Assembly: GCA_013288205.1 (NCBI GenBank)
Contig: JABDCH010000004.1
Span: 1 to 51,353 of the forward strand
DNA: 51,353 nucleotides
Direction of reading: 5' to 3'
Source of the DNA: Bacteroidota bacterium
Lineage (GTDB): Bacteria > Bacteroidota > Bacteroidia > JABEUT01
Shown here: piece after piece, positions 35,077 through 44,133 of the stretch
Layout of the letters: each line of letters opens with the position of its first letter
Numbering within the stretch: the stretch's first letter is position 1
Made by a program: the position numbers and the translations under genes
The notes under the pieces: model-generated
What the model saw: only the letters and a program-made list of their open reading frames with translations
The model's database searches: none
Told to the model about the DNA's origin: nothing

Positions 35077-36765
35077 CTACTTCACCACCTTGGAAGTAAA
35101 AACAGAACCGGTTTCATCTGTCAGAACAACAATATAAACTCCGGCAGGAAGGTTTTGCATACCACCCAAACTAATAAGCGTATTGCCACCTCCGGCTACT
35201 TTCCACTCTTTTTGATTTACGATTTGTCCTAATGTATTGAACATTCTCACATTCACATTTTGAACGGTGGAAGAGAAAAATGAAACCGTAATATTATCAC
35301 TAAATGGGTCGGGATAAACTTTGTTAAGATTAGTTATAACTTTATTTTTGGTTATTCCGGTTAGTGCTGTTAAAATGGTTCTGGCAAGGCAAAAATCGGG
35401 AATGCCATATCCTAAGAGGGAATCAGGCTGGGTATATTGGCTTGCACTTTCGCGGATAGCCTGCATTACTTGTACACAATTAGCGTTAGTATCAGCTTGC
35501 CACAAACAGGCAGCAGCACCTGCAATAAGCGGAGTGGCAAAAGAAGTGCCGCTTCCGTATGTAACCCCGCCACCAGGAGAAGCCAACGCAGTATTTTCAC
35601 CTTGTGCACCTACATCAGGTTTTAGTCTACCATCGGAAGTAGGACCAGTAGAACTGAATGGAGCATAATTTTCATTAGCATCAACTGCACCTACGGTGAG
35701 TATGCTGTCGGCATCGCCCGGAGATGAAACATAACGCCAGGGAGAAGACCCAAGATTTCCTGCTGCTACGCAAACAACCATGCCTTTTTCTACCGCTATG
35801 GTGGCGGCTCTACTCGCTACAGCTACTTTACCATTCATATCGGCATATGTATAATTGGTATTTGGATCATCAAATGTGGTATATCCCAGTGATGAAGTGA
35901 TTACATCGGCTCCGGCGCTGTCAGCATACTCAGCACCAGAAGTCCAGTTATCATCTTCAATCTGGTATTCGCTTTGAATATCCTCTGTGCGGAGCAAATA
36001 AAAATCAGCATCTACAGCATCCCCTAAAAATTGTCCCGGAAGATTTCCGGCCATGCACGATAACACCATCTGACCATGGTAATCTGCATTATTGGTATCA
36101 TCATACACATTAGTATCTTCCCAAACAAAATCCCATGTTCCCAATATACCCGACCTGTTATATAAGCTGTCGAATGCTGGAAGCTTATTAGCAATGCCAA
36201 AGCGCGCATCAATTTGTGCAATGCGTTTGCCTTTCCCACGAAAGCCCGTATTATTAAGACAATCAATGCCAATCATGTGCCGTTGGTTGTTTGAAGCACT
36301 ATCAAAAGCAGCACTGTCTATACTATTTCGCTGCATAGGAGAGCGCGTATTTATCACTTCAATAAAATCATTTTTATTCTGCCCGGGGCTTATTATGGTT
36401 ACAAACTTTGAGCTCTTCACAAATGGTAAGGCTCTTATTTTTGTCATCGCAGCAGCCGTATCGGAAGCGCTCACAGCATCAATGCTAATAGCATTAAACC
36501 ATCGCGAGCGGTTTAACAATTTCACTCCTTTAGAAACTACACTGTCAATGTAAGCAGGATTCGGAGGCAAGTCGTTAATCTTTATCGGTATGTTATATTT
36601 TGTACGCCGCTGGATTGCCCGTGTCGACAGATACACAGAAGGCTTACCAACAGAATACGGACTATTATTTTTATCTGTAAATTGTATCCAATATTTATAA
36701 TAAGACTGTGAAAATAAATGGCATTGGATAAGCAGTGAAATAAAAAAGAGAAATCGCTTTTTCAT
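35077..36765 (-). CDS. S8 family serine peptidase with type IX secretion sorting domain
   Basis: A 562-residue secreted subtilase. A signal peptide (about 1-20, CHLFSQS) is followed by a pro-region (about 25-125) and a catalytic domain with Asp186 (AQIDARFG), His230 (DYHGQ), oxyanion Asn337 (AAGNLG) and Ser408 (GTSFATPLIAG). The last 75 residues (from LNKVYPDPFSDNITV) are a Por/type A sorting domain with the PAGVYIV core and ending KVVK, which directs passage through the type IX secretion system. The gene starts 7 bp after the M28 lipoprotein gene and seems to belong to its operon. Confidence 0.95.
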   Translation of the reverse strand: MKKRFLFFISLLIQCHLFSQSYYKYWIQFTDKNNSPYSVGKPSVYLSTRAIQRRTKYNIPIKINDLPPNPAYIDSVVSKGVKLLNRSRWFNAISIDAVSASDTAAAMTKIRALPFVKSSKFVTIISPGQNKNDFIEVINTRSPMQRNSIDSAAFDSASNNQRHMIGIDCLNNTGFRGKGKRIAQIDARFGIANKLPAFDSLYNRSGILGTWDFVWEDTNVYDDTNNADYHGQMVLSCMAGNLPGQFLGDAVDADFYLLRTEDIQSEYQIEDDNWTSGAEYADSAGADVITSSLGYTTFDDPNTNYTYADMNGKVAVASRAATIAVEKGMVVCVAAGNLGSSPWRYVSSPGDADSILTVGAVDANENYAPFSSTGPTSDGRLKPDVGAQGENTALASPGGGVTYGSGTSFATPLIAGAAACLWQADTNANCVQVMQAIRESASQYTQPDSLLGYGIPDFCLARTILTALTGITKNKVITNLNKVYPDPFSDNITVSFFSSTVQNVNVRMFNTLGQIVNQKEWKVAGGGNTLISLGGMQNLPAGVYIVVLTDETGSVFTSKVVK

Positions 36766-36772
36766 GAAAGAA

Positions 36773-37819
36773 TCAAGGTGTTACGGAACCAGTTTTTTCC
36801 CTGTAAATAACATTCAGCAGGGTCGTGCCCACCACTTGCAAAGTAGATTTATCTATTACGCTCATATTATCGCTATGCTTGTGATGGAAATAGGGATAGT
36901 CATGGGTTTTCACATCATAATGAACAATATCAATGGTTGGAATATTTGCCAATTTATTTATGTATAAATGATCATCAATGGTTGGACCGGTCCTATCTTG
37001 TGTGAAATAATTACCATAGCCTATACGTGCTGCAATATCCCAAACTTTATTTACAACTTGAGGGGCAAAAGAATCAGAGGTACCCTCTCTTGGGAACAAG
37101 GCATTCTTGCCACCTACCATATCCAGCAATATCCCGTAACGCGGCATGATATAATTGGTAGGAAGATTCCGGGCCCAATATTGTGAACCCGTGCACCAGG
37201 TATTATCTTGCACAGGATATTTAGTATCCTCTCCATTCACTCCATCTTGCTGACCGTAATCTTCCAAATCAACAAACACTAAATCAACGCCAATACCTGC
37301 GTTTTTCAAATGATGTGCAAGTTCTAACAATACGGCTACTCCGCTACCTCCATCATCGGCGCCGTCAAATGGCTTGTCAGGGTCAACTGTATCCATATCG
37401 GCCCAGGGGCGGGTATCCCAATGCGTACATAACATTACACGTACATTATTATTAGGTTCCGATTGTGCTATTATATTTTCAAATTTGAATTGTTTTCCAT
37501 CAAATGTTCTTGCCTTCGATTCTTGAATGATAGGATGCAAACTGTCCTTGGTTAGTTGGGCAACAATAAAATTGAGGCACTCTTGATGCGCTTTTGTTCC
37601 CGGAATACGGGGACCAAAATCAACCTGTTCCTTCACATAGTTATATGCGCTATCCGCATTGAACGAAGGAACTGTTACTGCTATCTCAACAGCTCTTTTC
37701 GCCGTATCGGATGAGAAAACAGCCGCACCATTTTCATTATGATGACATCCATTGAATAATATGAATCCTGGCAATATCGCCAGCAAACTTGCTGCAATTA
37801 CTTTATTTTTTCTTTTCAT
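36773..37819 (-). CDS. M28 family zinc peptidase, lipoprotein
   Basis: A 348-residue predicted lipoprotein: the hydrophobic N-terminus ends in LFNGC, with Cys25 as the lipidation site. The M28 zinc set is visible: His133 (CTHWDTRP), Asp156 (DGADDGGSG), Glu186 (VDLEDYG), Asp233 (LLDMVGG) and His315 (HHKHSDN). The DLEDYG and KHSDN forms resemble the glutaminyl-peptide cyclotransferase branch of M28 as much as aminopeptidases, so either activity is possible. ATG 37819 is chosen because it gives a proper lipoprotein signal; the longer frame (37888) does not. The start lies inside the 3' end of cysS (17-nt overlap). Confidence 0.88.
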   Translation of the reverse strand: MKRKNKVIAASLLAILPGFILFNGCHHNENGAAVFSSDTAKRAVEIAVTVPSFNADSAYNYVKEQVDFGPRIPGTKAHQECLNFIVAQLTKDSLHPIIQESKARTFDGKQFKFENIIAQSEPNNNVRVMLCTHWDTRPWADMDTVDPDKPFDGADDGGSGVAVLLELAHHLKNAGIGVDLVFVDLEDYGQQDGVNGEDTKYPVQDNTWCTGSQYWARNLPTNYIMPRYGILLDMVGGKNALFPREGTSDSFAPQVVNKVWDIAARIGYGNYFTQDRTGPTIDDHLYINKLANIPTIDIVHYDVKTHDYPYFHHKHSDNMSVIDKSTLQVVGTTLLNVIYREKTGSVTP

Positions 37820-39302
37820 ATTTCCAGGTTGTTTTATCGGCTGAATCTTGCAAGGTAACAAAACGGGAGAGCATGTTCCGTATTGCATCAGCCAATGAGA
37901 AGTCTTTTTTTCTTTTCGCTTCGTAACGCATTTCCAGCATACTATCTACCAGTTTGCCGAAATCTTCATTATTCTGAGTAGTATCCTCTTCCGGAATAAG
38001 TCCTAATATATCGGTATAGAAAGTGCAGTAGGCATTTTTAAATTTTTCAAATGTTTCTTTGCTTACGCCTTCTGTTTTTCCACTTGTGGCAAATTGATTT
38101 ACTACAGGTGAAACCTTGAACATATTGGAAATAACAATAGCGGTATTGATATCGTCATTCATGGCATCAATACATTCCTTTTCAAAGGACGACAATAATT
38201 TTTCTGTATCATCCTGGATAGTTGCTCCATCCCAATTCATATCTTTCAGCGAGAGATATACACCACTCAATCTGTCGTATGCTTTTTCGGCATCCTGCAA
38301 TCCTTTGTTAGAGAAATCGATTGGGTTCCGGTAATGCGCCTGTAGCAAACAAAACCGCAATGCCATGGGACTATAAGCCTTTTCGAGCAAATGATGGTTC
38401 CCACTGAAAAGTTCATCCAGCGTAATAAAGTTATTGAGTGATTTGCCCATTTTCTGCCCGTTAATAGTAAGCATATTACTGTGCATCCAATAGCGTACAG
38501 GCTGCTTGCCGTTGGCCCCCAATGACTGGGCTATTTCACATTCGTGGTGCGGAAAAAGCAAATCCATTCCACCACCATGTATATCAAAAGTTTCGCCTAA
38601 ATATTTTGCACTCATGGCCGAACATTCAATGTGCCAACCCGGGAAGCCTTCGCTCCAGGGCGATGGCCAGTGCATAATATGTTCCGGCGCTGCCTTTTTC
38701 CATAAAGCAAAATCAAGTGGATTTCTCTTTTCGCTCTGTCCGTCAAGTTCACGGGTATTATGCTGCAAATCTTCCGTTACTCTTCCCGAAAGTTCTCCAT
38801 ACGGATAATCTTTTTCAAATCGTTGCACATCAAAGTAAACGGAACCCTGCGATACATAAGCATATCCGTGTTCGATAATTTTTTCAATCATTACTATCTG
38901 TTCAATGATGTGGCCTGATGCACGGGGTTCAATCGACGGTGGCATGTTGTTAAGTTGCCGCATATTTTTATGGAAGGCAAGCGTATAAAGTTGCACTATT
39001 TCCATAGGCTCCAGCTTGTCTAGCCTCGCTTTTTTGGCTATTTTGTCTTCACCTTCATCGGCATCGTTTTCCAAATGCCCCACATCCGTAATGTTTCGCA
39101 CATAGCGTACTTTGTAGCCTAAATAAAGCAGGTAGCGGTATATCACATCAAAGGCAGTATAGGTGCGCGCATGGCCTAAGTGGGAATTACCGTAAACCGT
39201 TGGTCCGCATACATACAAGCTTATGAATGGCGGATGCATCGGAGTGAAAAGTTCTCTTTCCCTTTTAAGGGTATTGTAGATATATAATTTTGAATCGGTC
39301 AT
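37803..39302 (-). CDS. cysS: Cysteinyl-tRNA synthetase
   Basis: Class Ia synthetase charging tRNA-Cys; 499 residues. Motifs: Cys32 (YVCGPTVY), the HIGH equivalent HLGH (41-44), zinc ligands Cys227 (WHIECSAMS) and His252 (LLFPHHECE), and the KMSKS equivalent KMGKS (284-288). The C-terminal anticodon-binding part is helical. ATG 39302 follows the ABC ATPase stop by 10 bp; the frame that begins at 39392 would add 30 residues translated from within that gene and is rejected. Its 3' end overlaps the M28 gene by 17 nt. Confidence 0.97.
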   Translation of the reverse strand: MTDSKLYIYNTLKRERELFTPMHPPFISLYVCGPTVYGNSHLGHARTYTAFDVIYRYLLYLGYKVRYVRNITDVGHLENDADEGEDKIAKKARLDKLEPMEIVQLYTLAFHKNMRQLNNMPPSIEPRASGHIIEQIVMIEKIIEHGYAYVSQGSVYFDVQRFEKDYPYGELSGRVTEDLQHNTRELDGQSEKRNPLDFALWKKAAPEHIMHWPSPWSEGFPGWHIECSAMSAKYLGETFDIHGGGMDLLFPHHECEIAQSLGANGKQPVRYWMHSNMLTINGQKMGKSLNNFITLDELFSGNHHLLEKAYSPMALRFCLLQAHYRNPIDFSNKGLQDAEKAYDRLSGVYLSLKDMNWDGATIQDDTEKLLSSFEKECIDAMNDDINTAIVISNMFKVSPVVNQFATSGKTEGVSKETFEKFKNAYCTFYTDILGLIPEEDTTQNNEDFGKLVDSMLEMRYEAKRKKDFSLADAIRNMLSRFVTLQDSADKTTWKYEKKK

Positions 39303-39312
39303 TGTTGTTCTA

Positions 39313-41091
39313 TTAATATTTCTCGTTTCTGTATGAATGCCTAGAAGACACTGCCGCTTTAATATCTTCAATGGTTCCTCTCGGAACCGCATTAATTAAG
39401 CGTTTTGTATATTCCTTTTGCGGATTAAAATAGATTTCGTCTGAATCTCCCATCTCCTCTATTTTTCCATTGTATAGCACAATCATGCGATCTGAAATAA
39501 ATTTAATAACTGAAATATCATGCGAAATAAACAAATAAGTAAATCCGAAATCCTTTTTCAGTTCCGACAGCAAATTTATCACTTGTGCCTGAACTGACAC
39601 ATCTAATGCCGAAATACATTCGTCGCACACAATAAATTCAGGGTTAAGAGCCAATGCCCGCGCAATACAAATACGTTGCCGCTGCCCACCTGAAAACTCA
39701 TGCGGATACAGATTAAACTGCGATGTATTCATATTTACGCGCTCCAGCAATTCAATAGCCCTTGCCTTGCGTTCTTTTTCACTATTCAGAATTTCATGCA
39801 CCCGCATGGGCTCCACAATCGATTCGCCAACAGTTAAATGAGGGTTGAGCGATGAATAGGGATCCTGGAAGATAATCTGCAACCTTTTTCGATACTGACG
39901 CATTTCTTCCGTGGAAAGCTTCCGGATATCTGTTCCTCTATAATTAATGCTGCCCGATGTAGGTTCTATTAAACGTAAAATAGTTCTGCCTAACGTTGTT
40001 TTACCTGAACCTGATTCCCCAACAATACCCAATATTTCACCGGGGTATACATCAAAACTAATGTCATCTACCGCTTTTACATAATCAATAGTCTTACCTA
40101 AAACGCCCTTATGAATGGGAAAATATGTTTTCAAGTTTTCCACTTTCAGCACTGGCTCTAACGCATACAGTTTTTGCCGGGAATTTTTTCTTTCCTCTGG
40201 CGTGATGATGTTTTTATCCGATAAAATATATTCAGTTTTATTACTGTCATCCAGAAAATCTTTAACTGTTGGCAGAATATGTAAGTGTTTATACAATGGC
40301 GGACGGCAGGCAAGCAATCCCTTGGTATAGGGATGTTGCGGATTAGAGAAAATATCTAAAATGCTACCCTGCTCAACAATATCGCCCTTATACATTACCA
40401 GTGCTTTGTCTGCTATTTCGGCAATCACGCCCAAATCGTGCGATATAAAAATAATGCTCATATTATTCTCTTCCTGCAATTCCTTCAACAATTCAAGAAT
40501 AGCTTTTTGAACTGTTACATCAAGTGCCGTTGTGGGCTCATCTGCAATCAGCAACAAAGGGTTGCACGATATAGCCATGGCAATCATCACCCGTTGCTTT
40601 TGCCCACCCGAAAGCTGGTGCGGATAAGAATCCAATAGGGCTTCAGGTCTTGGAAGTTTTACACGTTTAAATAATTCCAAGGTACGGTTGCGGCCTTCAT
40701 TTTTAGAGACCTGCTGATGTAACATAATGGCTTCCATTACCTGGCTTCCACAGGTTAGCACAGGATTTAACGAAGTAAGCGGTTCCTGGAAAACCATAGC
40801 AATTTCGTTACCACGAAAACTGCGCATTTCTTTTTCCGACAGGTTTTGAATGACTGTTTTCCCCTGCCTGGAGTTAAAAATAAGGTCTCCGCCCGAAATT
40901 TTTCCCGAGCGTGGCAGAAGACGCATCAGCGCGAGCGATGAAACCGTTTTCCCTGAACCGGATTCTCCTACTATACCAATACATTGTCCTTTTTCTACCG
41001 AATAACTTATCCCGTTAATAGCTTTAACCAGGCCTTTTTCGGTAGCGAATTCAACTGTGAGGTTATTTACTTCCAGCAGCGTGTTATCCAT
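39313..41091 (-). CDS. ABC transporter ATP-binding protein, fused double NBD (oligopeptide/dipeptide type)
   Basis: A 592-residue protein with two complete nucleotide-binding domains in tandem. Each has a Walker A (GESGSGKT near residue 41 and near 355), a signature ([18 protein letters not shown]) and a Walker B with catalytic acid ([16 protein letters not shown]). The C-terminal extension after each domain (for example [11 protein letters not shown]) is typical of the DppD/DppF/OppD/OppF group, so this is a DppD-DppF fusion like E. coli YejF. Its permease and binding protein are not in the window. It heads the run ABC-cysS-M28-subtilase-nuclease; no clear promoter was found in the 26-bp gap upstream. 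Confidence 0.93.
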   Translation of the reverse strand: MDNTLLEVNNLTVEFATEKGLVKAINGISYSVEKGQCIGIVGESGSGKTVSSLALMRLLPRSGKISGGDLIFNSRQGKTVIQNLSEKEMRSFRGNEIAMVFQEPLTSLNPVLTCGSQVMEAIMLHQQVSKNEGRNRTLELFKRVKLPRPEALLDSYPHQLSGGQKQRVMIAMAISCNPLLLIADEPTTALDVTVQKAILELLKELQEENNMSIIFISHDLGVIAEIADKALVMYKGDIVEQGSILDIFSNPQHPYTKGLLACRPPLYKHLHILPTVKDFLDDSNKTEYILSDKNIITPEERKNSRQKLYALEPVLKVENLKTYFPIHKGVLGKTIDYVKAVDDISFDVYPGEILGIVGESGSGKTTLGRTILRLIEPTSGSINYRGTDIRKLSTEEMRQYRKRLQIIFQDPYSSLNPHLTVGESIVEPMRVHEILNSEKERKARAIELLERVNMNTSQFNLYPHEFSGGQRQRICIARALALNPEFIVCDECISALDVSVQAQVINLLSELKKDFGFTYLFISHDISVIKFISDRMIVLYNGKIEEMGDSDEIYFNPQKEYTKRLINAVPRGTIEDIKAAVSSRHSYRNEKY

Positions 41092-41117
41092 TTTATCGAA
41101 GTAAATAGATTGATGTT

Positions 41118-41729
41118 TTAGTATTCTTCACTATAAAACACCAGCAAAAGTTTTCCGTAATCGTACTCTTCGCTCTGGTCACTCAGGGTTACCCATTGTT
41201 TTTTTCCATTGCGCGTGGTGCTCCACACCCGGCTGTCATTCTGGCTCGCATAGTCTCCATATTTTGAGTTGAGGTAATCCGTAAGTCTGCCCATGATATT
41301 GGCAGCAGCAGTGTCGTTTGCCAGGAAAATATCCTCATCTATTTCATTCAGTTTTCCTTTATCAAAGTAATACGTAATCGTAAAATAGTTAACAGAATCT
41401 ATAGGCTCACTCACAGAATCAGGATGCAGCGTATCTACCGGCATGGAATAACTTATGTCGCCGGTATCATTTTCATCAGGGATTCTCTTTTCAGAATGAA
41501 GTACTGTTTGGGTGTCTGCCCCTAATTCAACCGATCTAAAAAAATTATTACCATTCCCTATAAGCAGGGTTACTATATCTATTTTCCGTTCATTTTTATC
41601 AGGTGCAGCAATATAGTTAGGCCTGGATGAATTATTGCATCCAATATAAACCAACGGTAAAATGAATACAACAAAAATGTAAATCCATTTTATTTGAGAA
41701 ATATTTTTATGAAAAGCAGAGAAATTCAC
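41118..41729 (-). CDS. Hypothetical lipoprotein
   Basis: A 203-residue protein with no recognised domain. The N-terminus has a positively charged start, a hydrophobic stretch and a lipobox-like VYIGC with Cys31. The rest is acidic, with alternating beta-type segments such as TITYYFDKGKLNEID. I use GTG 41729: the longer frame starts with TTG at 41771, upstream of the TACTTTTG -7 element at 41749-41756, so it would not be transcribed. It ends 26 bp before the ABC ATPase and follows the DoxX-like gene. Confidence 0.6.
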   Translation of the reverse strand: MNFSAFHKNISQIKWIYIFVVFILPLVYIGCNNSSRPNYIAAPDKNERKIDIVTLLIGNGNNFFRSVELGADTQTVLHSEKRIPDENDTGDISYSMPVDTLHPDSVSEPIDSVNYFTITYYFDKGKLNEIDEDIFLANDTAAANIMGRLTDYLNSKYGDYASQNDSRVWSTTRNGKKQWVTLSDQSEEYDYGKLLLVFYSEEY

Positions 41730-41748
41730 TCGTAGGATTAACTGGTAG

Positions 41749-41756
41749 CAAAAGTA
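41749..41756 (-). promoter_or_regulatory. Putative -7 element (TACTTTTG) for the hypothetical lipoprotein
   Basis: A TAnnTTTG match on the minus strand 19 bp upstream of the GTG at 41729. It could also drive the ABC-cysS run downstream. Confidence 0.45.
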
Positions 41757-41819
41757 AGAAAACCCCGCCAATAAACCGATTAATTAAACAATATCTAAAT
41801 ATATCAAGGTGTTATGAAC

Positions 41820-42968
41820 TTACCACCACCAATTATAATCATTGAACGGGAGCTTCTTATAAGCAGCTTCTATATTATGATGGTTTTGTTCTCCTTTCAT
41901 TGTCAATTCATTATTGGGAAGTAATTGAAAAATACCCTTAAATATGGTGCTTGCACTTTCTATTTTCCTGTCGTATTCTGTATAACGGGTGGCTGCAATT
42001 CTAATGGAATCGTGCTTGGGATAAAACACCACATTTGCACCCTGCTCGCTATCTTTTCCATTTACAATAGACGTATATCTCCTGTCTTTTTCTTTGTATA
42101 TTTTTTTATACCAGGTGGCCGGGATGCTATCCATGCTGATTGTTTTGTTATCCACCTTTAGAGCAGTCAGAACATAAGCTCCGTTGCCATAGAGAAAATC
42201 CTTCCTATTACGCAGGTAAGACATGGTTTTAAGTCCAATGGTTGAAATAATAAATACCCAGAATACTATCTTTATTACTAAGATGCCTCTCCTGCGATTG
42301 GCTGTTATAGCTTTACTTGATGTACTTATTTTTTGCAATAATTCTTTTATTTCATTTTTATAAGAATATATCACAAATACATTGAAAATAGTCAACAATG
42401 AAATAGCAAATAATGTGAATGGGGATATCCTGTTAAAAATATTCGTCACCAATACATTGGCAACAACAGGAAGCATGGTAACGGCTCCGATAAAACGGGT
42501 TCTCCTAAAGAGTAGCAATAAGGCAGGGATAGTCTCCAAAAGCCCCATGATGAAAACCTGCACATTGGACCGTCCGAAGTAGTACCATGTTAAGGTATAC
42601 GAATCTACATCGCTTAGTTTGGTATCTAATCCTTTATAGAAAACAACAAACTGTTTATTTATCAGTTTATCAACCCCATAGAAAAGCATAATGTAACCTA
42701 TTATGTAACACAGTATTACAATCAAATAGTATTCAAGCTTATCGAGGTTATTTTTCCTGCCAGATAAATAAACGAGCAATAGGGGAACGACAAGGATAAC
42801 AAACAAGACAAAGAATCCGAAAATCGGATTTGTTAGTAATTCCTCCAAGGTGCTATCACTAATAAAAAAAACGGATAAATAAATAGTTAGTAACGGGCAA
42901 ACCGCGATGGTGGTAAGTAAAGCTGCAGTATAATAATATCCTTTACTTTTCAGGGGAGTTGTATTCAT
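41820..42968 (-). CDS. DoxX-like integral membrane protein
   Basis: A 382-residue protein with about seven hydrophobic segments in the first 250 residues and a soluble C-terminal portion of about 130 residues. The segments LFYGVDKLINKQF and the run from FIMGLLETIPALLLLFRRTR to NVLVTNIF are laid out as in DoxX/DoxX-like proteins (GLLE...LLLFRRT..GA....NV). Function of this group is not established in Bacteroidota. The soluble tail contains GANVVFYPKHDSIRI and ends NWWW. It is followed by the hypothetical lipoprotein gene on the same strand. Confidence 0.55.
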   Translation of the reverse strand: MNTTPLKSKGYYYTAALLTTIAVCPLLTIYLSVFFISDSTLEELLTNPIFGFFVLFVILVVPLLLVYLSGRKNNLDKLEYYLIVILCYIIGYIMLFYGVDKLINKQFVVFYKGLDTKLSDVDSYTLTWYYFGRSNVQVFIMGLLETIPALLLLFRRTRFIGAVTMLPVVANVLVTNIFNRISPFTLFAISLLTIFNVFVIYSYKNEIKELLQKISTSSKAITANRRRGILVIKIVFWVFIISTIGLKTMSYLRNRKDFLYGNGAYVLTALKVDNKTISMDSIPATWYKKIYKEKDRRYTSIVNGKDSEQGANVVFYPKHDSIRIAATRYTEYDRKIESASTIFKGIFQLLPNNELTMKGEQNHHNIEAAYKKLPFNDYNWWW

Positions 42969-43010
42969 GCGTATGCCATTTTATTTGGTTATACGAAAAT
43001 ACAAAATTCT

Positions 43011-44108
43011 TTATAATGAATACATTTTACCCGGCAATGAACGCAAAATTCCTGCAAACTCAAGGGTAAGCAAATATGTAGATAAATTACCGGGAGATAG
43101 ATTTGCTTGTATGGCGATATCATCTATGTGCATAGGCGCGCCTTGCGCCTGCAATGCCTTCACAATAGCCTCTTCCTGTGGTTTTAAGTCGTTAAATAAA
43201 GCAACTTGGGGTTTCTTCTTCTTTTTAGTGTTCTTCCAACCCAGGCTATCCAGTAAATCATCGGCTGATTGAATAAGACCTGCTTTATTTTGCCTGATTA
43301 GCTTATTGCACCCTTGTGAATAAATATCTTCGCTGCGCCCAGGAACTGCAAATACTTCGCGGCTATAAGAGAAAGCAATATCTGCAGTAATGATTGCCCC
43401 ACCCGCCCACTTTGATTCCACTACAACCACTGCATCCGATAAACCTGCAATAATGCGGTTTCGTTTGGGGAAATTTTCAGGCGCCAATTTTGTTCCGCTG
43501 ATGAAATCGGTTAACAGTCCTCCATTATCGAGCATCTTTTGTGCAAGATTAAAATGCTCTGCCGGGTAGATAGAATCAAGGCCATGCCCCACAACCCCTA
43601 TAGTTGGCAATCCAAATTTTAAGGCTGCTTTATGACTTGCAGCATCAATACCATACGCAAGCCCGCTGACAATTAATACTCCTGAATCCTTCAGTCCGTC
43701 TACTATTGTGTCGCACATTTTTTTGCCATAGTCGGTTGCATTCCGGGTTCCAACCATAGCCACTATGCGCTCGGCATTCAGGTCGGCATTTCCCTTATAA
43801 TATAAAACAACCGGGCAATCATTGCACTGTTTAAGCCGTAAGGGATAATCTTTGTCTAAATAAAAAAGAGCGCGAATATTATTTTTTTCAATAAATGCTA
43901 TTTCCTTTTCAGCGTGGTGAAGAATATCCTGGTTTACGATTGCTTCGGCTGTAACAGCGCCAATATCCGGTATCTTCAGCAGGTTTTGTTTCTTTTCTTT
44001 AAACACAGCTTCGGCGCTGCCACAATAGGATATAAGCACTTTTGATGTAACATCTCCAACATGGTCAATAAAAGTAATTCCGATTTTATAAAGGAGGTCC
44101 TTATCCAT
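43011..44108 (-). CDS. dprA: DNA-processing protein DprA
   Basis: Binds incoming single-stranded DNA during natural transformation and loads RecA. The 365 residues consist of an N-terminal SAM/HhH-like region (about 1-70), the DprA Rossmann fold with MVGTRNATDYG, LIVSGLAYGIDAASHKAAL and GHGLDSIYPAEH, and a C-terminal winged-helix domain (about 300-365, ending ILRSLPGKMYSL). It lies 25 bp after the ureohydrolase-like gene in the topA operon. dprA is common in species not known to be transformable, so it does not prove competence. Confidence 0.96.
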   Translation of the reverse strand: MDKDLLYKIGITFIDHVGDVTSKVLISYCGSAEAVFKEKKQNLLKIPDIGAVTAEAIVNQDILHHAEKEIAFIEKNNIRALFYLDKDYPLRLKQCNDCPVVLYYKGNADLNAERIVAMVGTRNATDYGKKMCDTIVDGLKDSGVLIVSGLAYGIDAASHKAALKFGLPTIGVVGHGLDSIYPAEHFNLAQKMLDNGGLLTDFISGTKLAPENFPKRNRIIAGLSDAVVVVESKWAGGAIITADIAFSYSREVFAVPGRSEDIYSQGCNKLIRQNKAGLIQSADDLLDSLGWKNTKKKKKPQVALFNDLKPQEEAIVKALQAQGAPMHIDDIAIQANLSPGNLSTYLLTLEFAGILRSLPGKMYSL

Positions 44109-44133
44109 AAAGTTCTGTAGGAATAGAACAGAT

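Noticed and set aside
39303..39392. N-terminal extension of cysS
   Set aside because: It would be translated from inside the ABC ATPase gene and matches nothing in CysRS; ATG 39302 gives the normal N-terminus.
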